Part shown: positions 1 to 5,539 of the stretch, one piece after another | How positions within the stretch are numbered: the first letter of the stretch is position 1 | How the letters are laid out: every line of letters starts with the position of its first letter | Origin: Acholeplasmataceae bacterium UBA6190 | GTDB taxonomy: Bacteria; Bacillota_I; Bacilli_A; Acholeplasmatales; Acholeplasmataceae | NCBI GenBank assembly: GCA_002422045.1 | Contig: DITG01000116.1 | Coordinates: 1-18,902 of the forward strand | Direction of reading: 5' to 3' | DNA length: 18,902 nt | The notes under the pieces: model-generated | The model's database searches: none | What the model saw: only the letters and a program-made list of their open reading frames with translations | Told to the model about the DNA's origin: nothing | Position numbers and translations under genes: made by a program

Positions 1-282
1 GTGATCGAAGGTGATTGCATCCTCCAACCGCTTAAAATAGCATAAGACGTGTGAATCGTCTTCTAGTGTGATTTCAACACCAGGAATGAGCAGCATATCA
101 TAAGACTTTTCTAGTTCGAAAAGAATCGGAAGTTGCTTCATCGAGTTGTGATCGGTCACTGCAATGATGTTCAATCCTTTCAGATTGGCCATGTTGAATA
201 TGTTATTCGGTGTCATCAGATCATCCGCACATGGCGAGAGCACAGAATGAATGTGCAGATCATAATGATATTTCATAGACAT
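1..282 (-). CDS. PHP-domain phosphoesterase, C-terminus off window
   Basis: A partial reading frame entering from the left edge; the 94 N-terminal residues are visible. They carry the PHP metal-binding signatures: DLHIHS (His10, His12), an Asp pair at 20-21, TDHN (Asp44, His45), PGVEI (Glu70) and His78. PHP proteins are metal-dependent phosphoesterases; stand-alone members may act on nucleotides or RNA, and the substrate here is unknown. I start at ATG 282 because AAGGA lies 6 nt upstream. An ATG two codons later (276) overlaps the stop of the preceding gene as ATGA and is the alternative. It is the fifth visible gene of the NuoE/DRTGG/HATPase operon, a position where PHP proteins recur in [FeFe]-hydrogenase clusters (established context). 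Its role in hydrogen metabolism is not proven. Confidence 0.85.
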   Translation of the reverse strand, partial: MSMKYHYDLHIHSVLSPCADDLMTPNNIFNMANLKGLNIIAVTDHNSMKQLPILFELEKSYDMLLIPGVEITLEDDSHVLCYFKRLEDAITFDH

Positions 283-599
283 CCACGTTCCTTCAGATCC
301 AGAATGGCTTCGTGTGTTTTCAAAGGTGTCGACAGTATGGCAATATGCATTTCATTTGCTTTATTGATCATCGTCTGAGTCACAGGTCTGTTTTCTGTGA
401 TGAGAATCGCAGCAAGATCGATCATCATCGCACATCCAATCGTATTGTCATGGCTGATAATGGTGATCAACATATTGCCGGGTTCTGCACTCTTGATGGC
501 TGCTGATAAAAGATCAGTCGCATAGATGCCATTGAACGTGATGTCTAGATCTTTTGTATGTAATTTGTAATTGACATTGAGGATATCACTGATGTTCAT
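273..599 (-). CDS. DRTGG-domain protein (second copy in operon)
   Basis: A 108-residue stand-alone DRTGG-like domain. The family pattern is seen in YATDLLSAAIKSA (about residues 26-38), a hydrophobic strand LITIISH (44-50), then AMMIDLAAILITENR (57-71) and a C-terminal AILSTP strand. DRTGG domains were named from HPr kinase-related and phosphotransacetylase-associated proteins; ligand and activity are unknown. The start at ATG 599 has GAGG about 8 nt upstream, and the gene overlaps the end of the HATPase gene by 14 nt, implying translational coupling. It is a diverged paralogue of the DRTGG protein at 1014-1397. Two DRTGG proteins around one HATPase suggest a small regulatory or assembly module; this is inference. 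Confidence 0.8.
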   Translation of the reverse strand: MNISDILNVNYKLHTKDLDITFNGIYATDLLSAAIKSAEPGNMLITIISHDNTIGCAMMIDLAAILITENRPVTQTMINKANEMHIAILSTPLKTHEAILDLKERGCL

Positions 600-1020
600 G
601 ATTGCGTCCTCGCTTGAAAAAGGTGAGCTTCAAATGGGTGCCAAACTGGTCGGAAGTGATGTCCATGAGATCTGCTGAACGTTTGATGTTCGATAAGCCC
701 ATGCCAGCACCAAATCCGTTCATGTGGTCGACTTCTGTTGCTGTCGAATAGCCTTCAGTCATGGCCAAATGGATATCAGCGATACCAGGACCATCATCAT
801 GAAACTCTAAGATAATCTTTTCGTCATCTTCTTCATAGGTCGCATATCCACCCACAGAATGGATGACCACGTTGATTTCAGCTTCATAAGAAGCCGCGCA
901 GACTCTTTTCATGAGTGTCAGAGGGGTTTCCTCTGCTTTCAGTCTTCGTTTGATATCCGATGACGTCCTGCCTGCGAGATCATAGTTTTTGGCGATGATC
1001 TGATATTCTTTTTTTACCAT
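586..1020 (-). CDS. RsbW-like HATPase (GHKL ATP-binding) protein
   Basis: 144 residues with the GHKL ATP-binding fold of anti-sigma factor kinases and histidine kinases, but no dimerisation/phosphoacceptor domain. The N-box is SYEAEINVVIH (44-54), the G1 box DDGPGI (75-80), and the G2-like box GFGAGMGLSNIKR (102-114). Size and motifs match RsbW/SpoIIAB-type serine kinases or the stand-alone ATPases found in hydrogenase operons. The start ATG overlaps the previous DRTGG gene's stop by 7 nt and has no clear Shine-Dalgarno of its own, so translation is probably coupled. No partner sigma factor or anti-anti-sigma factor is visible here. The protein it phosphorylates or binds cannot be told from sequence. 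Confidence 0.82.
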   Translation of the reverse strand: MVKKEYQIIAKNYDLAGRTSSDIKRRLKAEETPLTLMKRVCAASYEAEINVVIHSVGGYATYEEDDEKIILEFHDDGPGIADIHLAMTEGYSTATEVDHMNGFGAGMGLSNIKRSADLMDITSDQFGTHLKLTFFKRGRNHEHQ

Positions 1021-1397
1021 TGCTGATTGTAAGTGATGCCTTTGATGCCATCCTTAAACATCATGCCACTGACATTGAACATCGTGTATTCAGTGGACAA
1101 AAGGATGACCTTGGATTCGATGGCGAGATCAACGACTTTTAACGATGGGATTTTTCCACGAACCAATAAAACGACTTCGACATCAAGCATTTCTGCCGTA
1201 CGGATGGATTGATTGGTCGTCAGACCTGTGATGAGTATGGTTTCTTCGAGGACTTTAGGATTGTCAACAGAATTCATGATCATGAGTGCATCACTCATCA
1301 GATCAGAGCAAAAACCGTAATTGATGTCTTTTTCTCTGAGTAAAGAAGGTGTGTAGACCTTACAGTTGTATTTGGTGATGATCTCAGCGAGTTTCAT
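1014..1397 (-). CDS. DRTGG-domain protein (first copy in operon)
   Basis: 127 residues, almost wholly a DRTGG-like domain: FCSDLMSDALMIM (about 29-41), TILITGLTTNQSIRTAEML (53-71), a VVLLVRG strand and a C-terminal VILLSTEYTMFNVSG segment. I start at ATG 1397 because AAGGA lies 8 nt upstream; the same frame stays open to a TTG at 1469 inside the NuoE-like gene, but that has no support. It overlaps the NuoE-like gene by 14 nt. This NuoE-DRTGG-HATPase-DRTGG-PHP order resembles accessory gene sets of clostridial and Thermotoga-like NADH-dependent [FeFe] hydrogenases. The biochemical role is unknown. Confidence 0.8.
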   Translation of the reverse strand: MKLAEIITKYNCKVYTPSLLREKDINYGFCSDLMSDALMIMNSVDNPKVLEETILITGLTTNQSIRTAEMLDVEVVLLVRGKIPSLKVVDLAIESKVILLSTEYTMFNVSGMMFKDGIKGITYNQQW

Positions 1398-1884
1398 GGA
1401 TGGCTTCCTTGATTTCTTTGATGATCTGTTTTGCCTTTGCAACGCTTGCGTTACCGTAAATATGGTCATCTACAGAAAATACAGGGGCAAGTCCGCAAGC
1501 GCCGATACAACGGGTTGCTTGCAAGGTGACTTCTCCATCGGGTGTTGTCTGACCAGCTTTAATCTTGAGTTCATCAGAGAGCGTATCCATGACGGTCTGA
1601 GACCCTCTCACATAACATGCTGTTCCGAGACAAACACCTAAGATGCGCTTTCCTTTAGGCGTGACTGAAAAGTTGCCGTAAAAGGTAACGACACCATTGA
1701 CTTTCGAAACACTTTCATTCAATTCTTTGGCAATGATTTTTTGAATCGAAACTGGTATATGACCAAAAATATGCTGAGCATCATGTAATGTCGGCATCAA
1801 TGGTCCTGGACTCTTTTTGTTTTTTTCCATTTGCATGTAAAAAAGGGCAAGCTTCTCACTGGTGATCTGTGAATGTGCGTTCAT
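1384..1884 (-). CDS. NuoE/HndA-like [2Fe-2S] subunit (24 kDa type)
   Basis: 166 residues of the thioredoxin-like NuoE family. The four [2Fe-2S] cysteines are Cys85 and Cys90 (GVCLGTACYVRG) and Cys126 and Cys130 (RCIGACGLAPV), the spacing of NuoE/HndA/HydC. An N-terminal helical region (about 8-70) with VNGVVTFYGNF is also typical. In anaerobes such subunits pass electrons between an NAD(P)H-oxidising flavoprotein and an [FeFe] hydrogenase or related complex in the cytosol. The start at ATG 1884 is set by AAGGAG 6 nt upstream; an upstream in-frame start at 1926 would begin at the -10 box and is rejected. It is first in its operon, transcribed from an extended -10 promoter at 1925-1933. NuoF-like and catalytic partners are not in the window. 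Confidence 0.9.
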   Translation of the reverse strand: MNAHSQITSEKLALFYMQMEKNKKSPGPLMPTLHDAQHIFGHIPVSIQKIIAKELNESVSKVNGVVTFYGNFSVTPKGKRILGVCLGTACYVRGSQTVMDTLSDELKIKAGQTTPDGEVTLQATRCIGACGLAPVFSVDDHIYGNASVAKAKQIIKEIKEAIHETR

Positions 1885-1924
1885 TGGGTACTCCTTATGG
1901 ATATGTATCGTTTTATGCACCTTC

Positions 1925-1933
1925 ATTATATCA
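1925..1933 (-). promoter_or_regulatory. Extended -10 promoter of the NuoE-like operon
   Basis: On the minus strand the sequence reads TGATATAAT, an exact extended -10 (TGnTATAAT), about 40 nt upstream of the NuoE-like start codon. The -35 region is a T-rich run rather than TTGACA, as is common for extended -10 promoters. A TTGACA at 1963-1958 is 27 nt away, too far to pair with it. Confidence 0.6.
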
Positions 1934-2072
1934 CTTTCGAATCATAAAAAAAGAGTTTGTCAAATGATATGCCATCAAATATGGATGATAACGTTTTCTA
2001 TGTTTTACCAAAGATTAACAATTGACAAAATATTAACTTTTGAGCGCAATGATTCTAGAATTGATGCCTGAT

Positions 2073-2109
2073 GAATAAAAAACATGCCAGCATTTCGCAT
2101 GCTGACATG
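2073..2109 (-). terminator. Rho-independent terminator of the small KPA-protein gene
   Basis: Minus-strand stem-loop: CATG, mismatch, CAGCAT, loop GCGAA, ATGCTG, mismatch, CATG, followed by TTTTTTATTC. The 10 paired bases and long U-tract make this a strong terminator. It lies 67 nt beyond the stop of the 33-residue gene. A second inverted repeat (CTAACT...AGTTAG, 2133-2153) lies between stop and terminator. Confidence 0.85.
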
Positions 2110-2132
2110 GGGGTTATTGTGTCTTTTGATGT

Positions 2133-2153
2133 CTAACTATCGTACACAGTTAG
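2133..2153. repeat. Inverted repeat in the 3' UTR of the small gene
   Basis: CTAACT and AGTTAG arms of 6 bp flank a 9-nt centre. It would form a hairpin between the stop codon (2176) and the terminator (2109) of the small KPA gene. There is no U-tract, so it is not itself a terminator; it may protect the 3' end of the message or be chance. Confidence 0.4.
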
Positions 2154-2175
2154 GTGCATCTTTGCTTGTTCCCGA

Positions 2176-2277
2176 TTACTTCTTGCCTGCTGGTTTAGCG
2201 GGTTGTACTGGAGCTTTGGGAGCTGGTTTTGATGCTGGTTGTACTGGTGCCTTTGGAGCGACCTTCTTATCTGCCAT
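2176..2277 (-). CDS. 33-residue Lys/Pro/Ala-rich repeat protein
   Basis: A small gene of 33 codons plus TAA. The product has 8 Lys, 8 Pro and 8 Ala with one acidic residue, so it is strongly basic and surely disordered. Residues 7-15 and 19-27 are the identical nonapeptide APKAPVQPA. At DNA level the two copies differ at five of nine codons, all third-position synonymous changes; this indicates selection on the protein and is the best evidence that the gene is real. An AGGTG-type ribosome site lies about 7 nt upstream of the ATG, with its own promoter (2370-2399) and terminator (2073-2109). The composition recalls the Ala/Lys/Pro tails of histone H1-like or ribosome-associated proteins, so nucleic-acid binding is possible. 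No family is recognised and I assign no function. Confidence 0.72.
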   Translation of the reverse strand: MADKKVAPKAPVQPASKPAPKAPVQPAKPAGKK

Positions 2278-2345
2278 CTGTGTTCACCTGCCTTTCGGAA
2301 TCAATTTTACATTCATCCAAATGGTGTTTCAGGCGACTGGTGACA

Positions 2346-2364
2346 GACACAAAAGAGTTGTGTC
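2346..2364 (-). promoter_or_regulatory. Hairpin at the predicted 5' end of the small-gene mRNA
   Basis: GACACAA and TTGTGTC form a perfect 7-bp stem with a 5-nt loop. Given the promoter at 2370-2399, transcription should start at about 2362-2364, putting the stem at the very 5' end of the message. Terminal 5' stem-loops are known to protect bacterial mRNAs. The remaining leader before the start codon is about 70 nt. Confidence 0.5.
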
Positions 2365-2369
2365 AGTTC

Positions 2370-2399
2370 ATCATAAATCGTATGTGCAACACCATTCAA
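2370..2399 (-). promoter_or_regulatory. Promoter of the small KPA-protein gene
   Basis: Minus-strand TTGAAT (2399-2394), an 18-nt spacer and TATGAT (2375-2370), close to the sigma-A consensus. A perfect 6-bp inverted repeat, GAGGTC-CCT-GACCTC (2414-2428), lies 15 bp upstream of the -35 and could be an operator. Another short one, GACAA-CGA-TTGTC, sits at 2471-2483. The 257-base gap between the small gene and upp holds only these elements and a weak upp terminator. Confidence 0.5.
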
Positions 2400-2413
2400 T
2401 GCTGCTTGTTGAG

Positions 2414-2428
2414 GAGGTCCCTGACCTC
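2414..2428. repeat. Palindrome upstream of the small-gene promoter
   Basis: GAGGTC and GACCTC are perfect 6-bp arms around a 3-nt centre, just upstream of the -35 box at 2399. Candidate operator; the cognate regulator is unknown. Confidence 0.35.
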
Positions 2429-2489
2429 ACCTTCATCATACGCTTAAGCCTACTAAAAATCAATGATTTTGACAACGATTGTCGACACA

Positions 2490-2522
2490 AAATGAAACGA
2501 AAAACGACCTATAAATTCGGTC
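2490..2522 (-). terminator. Weak possible terminator after upp
   Basis: On the minus strand a short GACC/GGTC stem (2506-2522) with a 9-nt loop is followed by GTTTTTCGTTTC. It sits 13 nt beyond the upp stop codon, the expected place, but four base pairs is weak. The message may read through into the small KPA-protein gene. Confidence 0.35.
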
Positions 2523-2534
2523 ATCATTCATTCT

Positions 2535-3158
2535 TTATTTGGTTCCAAACAAACGGTCTCCAGCATCACCCAATCCTGGCACAATATAGGCATGATCATT
2601 GAGTTTTTCATCTAAATTCCCAAGATAAATATCAACATCAGGATGGATTTTTTGAATCTTTTTGACGCCTTCCATGACACCGATGATGGACAATACGGTA
2701 ATATCTTTGACCCCCTTGAGCTTCAATTGAGAAATAGCTTCAATGATACTGCCACCAGTCGCTAATAAAGGATCCAAGATAAACGTTTTCGCATGTTCTA
2801 TACCTTCAGGAAACTTGGCATAATAAAGTTTTGGCTCTAAGGTTTCTTTATCTCGGTACATCCCGATGTGTGCGACTTTAAGTGAGGGGATCAAGTGTTG
2901 AATGCCTTGAGTCATGCCAAGACCCGCTCTAAGGATTGGTACGATCACAACAGGTTTTGTTAACATGAACCCGGTTGTTTTGGTAATCGGTGTTTCGACT
3001 TCGATCGGGGTGAGTTCTAGTGTTCGAGTCGATTCATAGACCATCAACATCGATATTTCTTCAACGATTTCCCTGAACTGTTTGGTTCCACAATGATGAT
3101 CTCTGATCATGGTAATCTTATGCTGGATGAGAGGGTGATTGATGATATGCATTGCCAT
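2535..3158 (-). CDS. upp: Uracil phosphoribosyltransferase
   Basis: Converts uracil and PRPP to UMP and pyrophosphate in the cytosolic pyrimidine salvage pathway. At 207 residues it has the standard UPRT length. The PRPP-binding loop is ILDPLLATGGS (127-137), PILRAGLGM (74-82) is the conserved RAGL region, and the uracil-binding C-terminus is YIVPGLGDAGDRLFGTK (191-207), nearly identical to characterised enzymes. The start ATG has AAGGAGG 8 nt upstream. A terminator hairpin lies between this gene and the carbamate kinase gene, directly before its ribosome site, so expression depends on readthrough or an internal upstream promoter. Placement at the end of a ureide/nucleobase operon with NCS2-type permeases suggests a link to nucleobase uptake. 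Confidence 0.97.
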   Translation of the reverse strand: MAMHIINHPLIQHKITMIRDHHCGTKQFREIVEEISMLMVYESTRTLELTPIEVETPITKTTGFMLTKPVVIVPILRAGLGMTQGIQHLIPSLKVAHIGMYRDKETLEPKLYYAKFPEGIEHAKTFILDPLLATGGSIIEAISQLKLKGVKDITVLSIIGVMEGVKKIQKIHPDVDIYLGNLDEKLNDHAYIVPGLGDAGDRLFGTK

Positions 3159-3174
3159 GTATAATTCCTCCTTG

Positions 3175-3199
3175 AAAAAAGGCGATATGTTCGCCTTTT
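3175..3199 (-). terminator. Terminator or attenuator between carbamate kinase and upp
   Basis: Minus strand: AAAAGGCGA, short loop, TCGCC, then TTTTTT. The stop codon of the carbamate kinase gene lies at the base of the hairpin, and the U-tract runs straight into the upp Shine-Dalgarno (CAAGGAGG). The symmetric A/T flanks also let it form on the plus strand. With only 39 nt between the genes there is no room for a separate upp promoter after it, so it should act as a partial terminator that lowers upp output. Confidence 0.75.
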
Positions 3200-4121
3200 A
3201 GTAGATGATTGTTCCTGCCTGGCCTTTGACAGCAAGTGCAGCATCTTCAAGACTTGCAATGATGGCCTGGCCATTCTTATTGGATTCAACAAAGGATACA
3301 GCTGCAACAATTTTGGGTTCCATGCTGCCTTTACCAAATTGCTGATCATCTATGTATTGTTTAGCTTCTTTCACTGATAACTTGGAAAACTCAAGTTCAT
3401 TTGGTTTTCTGAAGTTCACAGAGACACGTTTGACCGCAGTTAAAATGATGAACACATCCGCTTTGATGAGTTCTGCAAGTTTTGCTGATGAGAAATCTTT
3501 GTCAATGACTGCAGCGACACCCTTGAGTGTATCGCCTTTGATGACGGGAATACCACCACCCCCTGCTGCAATGACGACATAATGACGATCAAGCAGGTCT
3601 TTAATGATATTCTTTTCGATGATATCGATCGGTTTTGGGCTTGCAACGACGTATCGGTAACCTCTGCCTGAATCATCGACGAATGGCATATTGTAAGTCT
3701 TAGATAAAACATCTGCTTCTTCTTTGGTATAGAAACGTCCAATCGGCTTTGAAGGATTCAAAAATGCTGGATCCTGTGCATCGACGACGGTCTGTGTGAC
3801 GATGGTCGCCACCTCATTATTCAAATGACGCGCTTGAAGCGCATTATATATGGCATTTTGTAGATGATATCCAATATATCCCTGACTCATGGCACCACAT
3901 TCAGGCAGTGGCATGAGGGGCATATGTTCATGAACGCCATGTGCAGTATCAAATGCACTTTGAATCATGCCCACTTGCGGACCGTTACCATGCACGACAA
4001 CCACATGATGTCCTTGTTCGACCAAGTCAGCAACACTGTTCGCCGCATGTTTGACCAACTCAATTTGTTCAGATGGCTGATTACCTAAGGCATTGCCACC
4101 GAGTGCAACTAGTATTTTCAT
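3198..4121 (-). CDS. arcC: Carbamate kinase (catabolic)
   Basis: Transfers phosphate from carbamoyl phosphate to ADP, giving ATP and carbamate, which decays to CO2 and NH3. The 307-residue length matches the family. Motifs are LGGNAL (7-12), HGNGPQVG (44-51), PECGAMSQGYIGY (73-85), PIGRFYT (126-132), AAGGGGIPV (185-193), DKDFSSA (207-213) and FGKGSMEPK (262-270). In E. coli the equivalent gene next to fdrA-ylbE-ylbF is ybcF (allK), so this copy probably serves the carbamoyltransferase complex rather than arginine deiminase; no arcA or arcB is nearby. The start ATG has AAGGAGG 7 nt upstream and overlaps the DUF1116 stop as ATGA. The usual ILTAVDKV segment reads ILTAVKRV here (227-233), a minor change. 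Confidence 0.95.
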   Translation of the reverse strand: MKILVALGGNALGNQPSEQIELVKHAANSVADLVEQGHHVVVVHGNGPQVGMIQSAFDTAHGVHEHMPLMPLPECGAMSQGYIGYHLQNAIYNALQARHLNNEVATIVTQTVVDAQDPAFLNPSKPIGRFYTKEEADVLSKTYNMPFVDDSGRGYRYVVASPKPIDIIEKNIIKDLLDRHYVVIAAGGGGIPVIKGDTLKGVAAVIDKDFSSAKLAELIKADVFIILTAVKRVSVNFRKPNELEFSKLSVKEAKQYIDDQQFGKGSMEPKIVAAVSFVESNKNGQAIIASLEDAALAVKGQAGTIIY

Positions 4122-5539
4122 CGATGTTCCTCCTTCAATTGTTTGACAAAATCTTTCAAAGCTTTTTCGAAGCATGCCATGGGCGGATGAACCAATCCTG
4201 CTCCAACCTGTCCAACCCCCGCTTCTTTGTGTGCCATACCTGTATTGATGATTGGCAAAATGCCCGTCTCAACGACTTTGATCATATCAATACCACATGC
4301 AGTTGGCATGAAATCCAAGGGAGGTAAGGTGAATAATTGATGTTTCCCTGCAGAAATTTCATGCATGGATCTTGAATATGCGAGTGCTTGAGCAACGACT
4401 CCTCCGACAAACTGAACAATTGCCGGAGCTCCACCCATCGCAAATCCGCCGATGCCAAATGTTTCTGTGATGGCTGAATCTCCGATATCTGGAGCCGCAT
4501 CTTGTTCAGTGAACCCTGGAAACATCAGTCCTTGCACATAATTCGCTTTGGCAGTATACCACTCTTTACTGTGCGCAAGTTGAATGCCAAATTCAACGCC
4601 ATTTCTGCTCATGACTGTCAAAACTGTCGAATACGGAATGTTTCTAGCACTGTCAAGTGCAACTTTTGCAAATGGCATAGAAAGATTTAAGAAATAATGT
4701 TCATTCTGTTTGATGAATTCAAGAGCTTCTTTCTTTGCCTGCTCTTCATGCTTTGTTTGTAAGATATAGGATGCAATCTCACGCAAAAAGAGTGCGGAAG
4801 CAGCTTTATTGCGATTGTGACATTCATCTCCCATGTGTAGCGCTTGGGCAGTGATGCTTTTAATATCGATGCCACCCGATAAAATCAATGCATCATTGAT
4901 GACTGGCATAAAACTTTTTTCAATCCACTTTAGTTTTGCGATCACTTCAGTACTATTAGCACCATATCGAAGTACTTTTCCAAGTCCTTCATTGACTGTG
5001 CAATAACTATAATTCCGGTGAATAATATTATAGATGACATGAACAGGCATTGAAGCAGAAATAATGCCTGCCATCGGACCGACTGCGTCATGATGATGTG
5101 CACTATCAAATTCAATAGCACCGGATTCAGCAAGTTTGATTGCTTCTTTTTCATTCTTTGCCAAACCTTCATACATCAGCGCACCAATGATTGCACCGCG
5201 CATGGGTCCTGCCATCAACTTGAAATCAATCTTAGGACCTGCATGTAAAATGGTATTCTTGCTCATGTTGGGTATAACATCGTAAGCTTTTTTGACGGCA
5301 ATCAGTCTGCCTTCTGCAGCCTTAATACGTGAAACAGCCAATGCGTTGGCTTGTTGAATCTTTGCTTGATAAGGTTTGATTTGATTCAACAGACCAAGGA
5401 GAGTCAGATTCCCGGAAGCTGGTGGAGCCCAATCCAAATGTACAAATGTCACATGCTGTCTTTCATAATCGGAAACGAAAGATGGAGAACCGATGTTGAT
5501 GACTTTGATGTCCTCGTTAAACAGTTTTTGAATGCTCAT
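4118..5539 (-). CDS. DUF1116 protein, AllG/YlbE-like carbamoyltransferase subunit
   Basis: 473 residues of the DUF1116/YlbE family. Conserved-looking stretches are GPMRGAIIGALMYEG (111-125), DSAHHHDAVGPMAGI (145-159), GDECHNRNKAAS (237-248) and a Gly-rich GIGGFAMGGAPAIVQF segment near the C-terminal third. In E. coli, FdrA, YlbE and YlbF (AllF, AllG, AllH) together form oxamate transcarbamylase, which releases carbamoyl phosphate from oxalurate. By homology this is one subunit of such a complex. The start ATG has AGGAGGG 5 nt upstream; the gene overlaps fdrA by 23 nt and the carbamate kinase gene by 4 nt. The substrate in this organism need not be oxalurate, since no allantoin-pathway genes are visible. 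Confidence 0.88.
   Translation of the reverse strand: MSIQKLFNEDIKVINIGSPSFVSDYERQHVTFVHLDWAPPASGNLTLLGLLNQIKPYQAKIQQANALAVSRIKAAEGRLIAVKKAYDVIPNMSKNTILHAGPKIDFKLMAGPMRGAIIGALMYEGLAKNEKEAIKLAESGAIEFDSAHHHDAVGPMAGIISASMPVHVIYNIIHRNYSYCTVNEGLGKVLRYGANSTEVIAKLKWIEKSFMPVINDALILSGGIDIKSITAQALHMGDECHNRNKAASALFLREIASYILQTKHEEQAKKEALEFIKQNEHYFLNLSMPFAKVALDSARNIPYSTVLTVMSRNGVEFGIQLAHSKEWYTAKANYVQGLMFPGFTEQDAAPDIGDSAITETFGIGGFAMGGAPAIVQFVGGVVAQALAYSRSMHEISAGKHQLFTLPPLDFMPTACGIDMIKVVETGILPIINTGMAHKEAGVGQVGAGLVHPPMACFEKALKDFVKQLKEEHR

Noticed and set aside
1958..1963. TTGACA on the minus strand as the -35 of the NuoE operon
   Set aside because: It is 27 nt from the TATAAT, too far; the extended -10 explains the promoter better.
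2471..2483. GACAA-CGA-TTGTC inverted repeat downstream of upp
   Set aside because: Five-base arms in AT-rich DNA and no clear link to a promoter; may be chance.
2084..2602. 172-codon plus-strand open frame across the small-gene region
   Set aside because: No ribosome site, low-complexity translation, and it is antisense to the well-supported 33-residue gene, its terminator and the upp 3' end.
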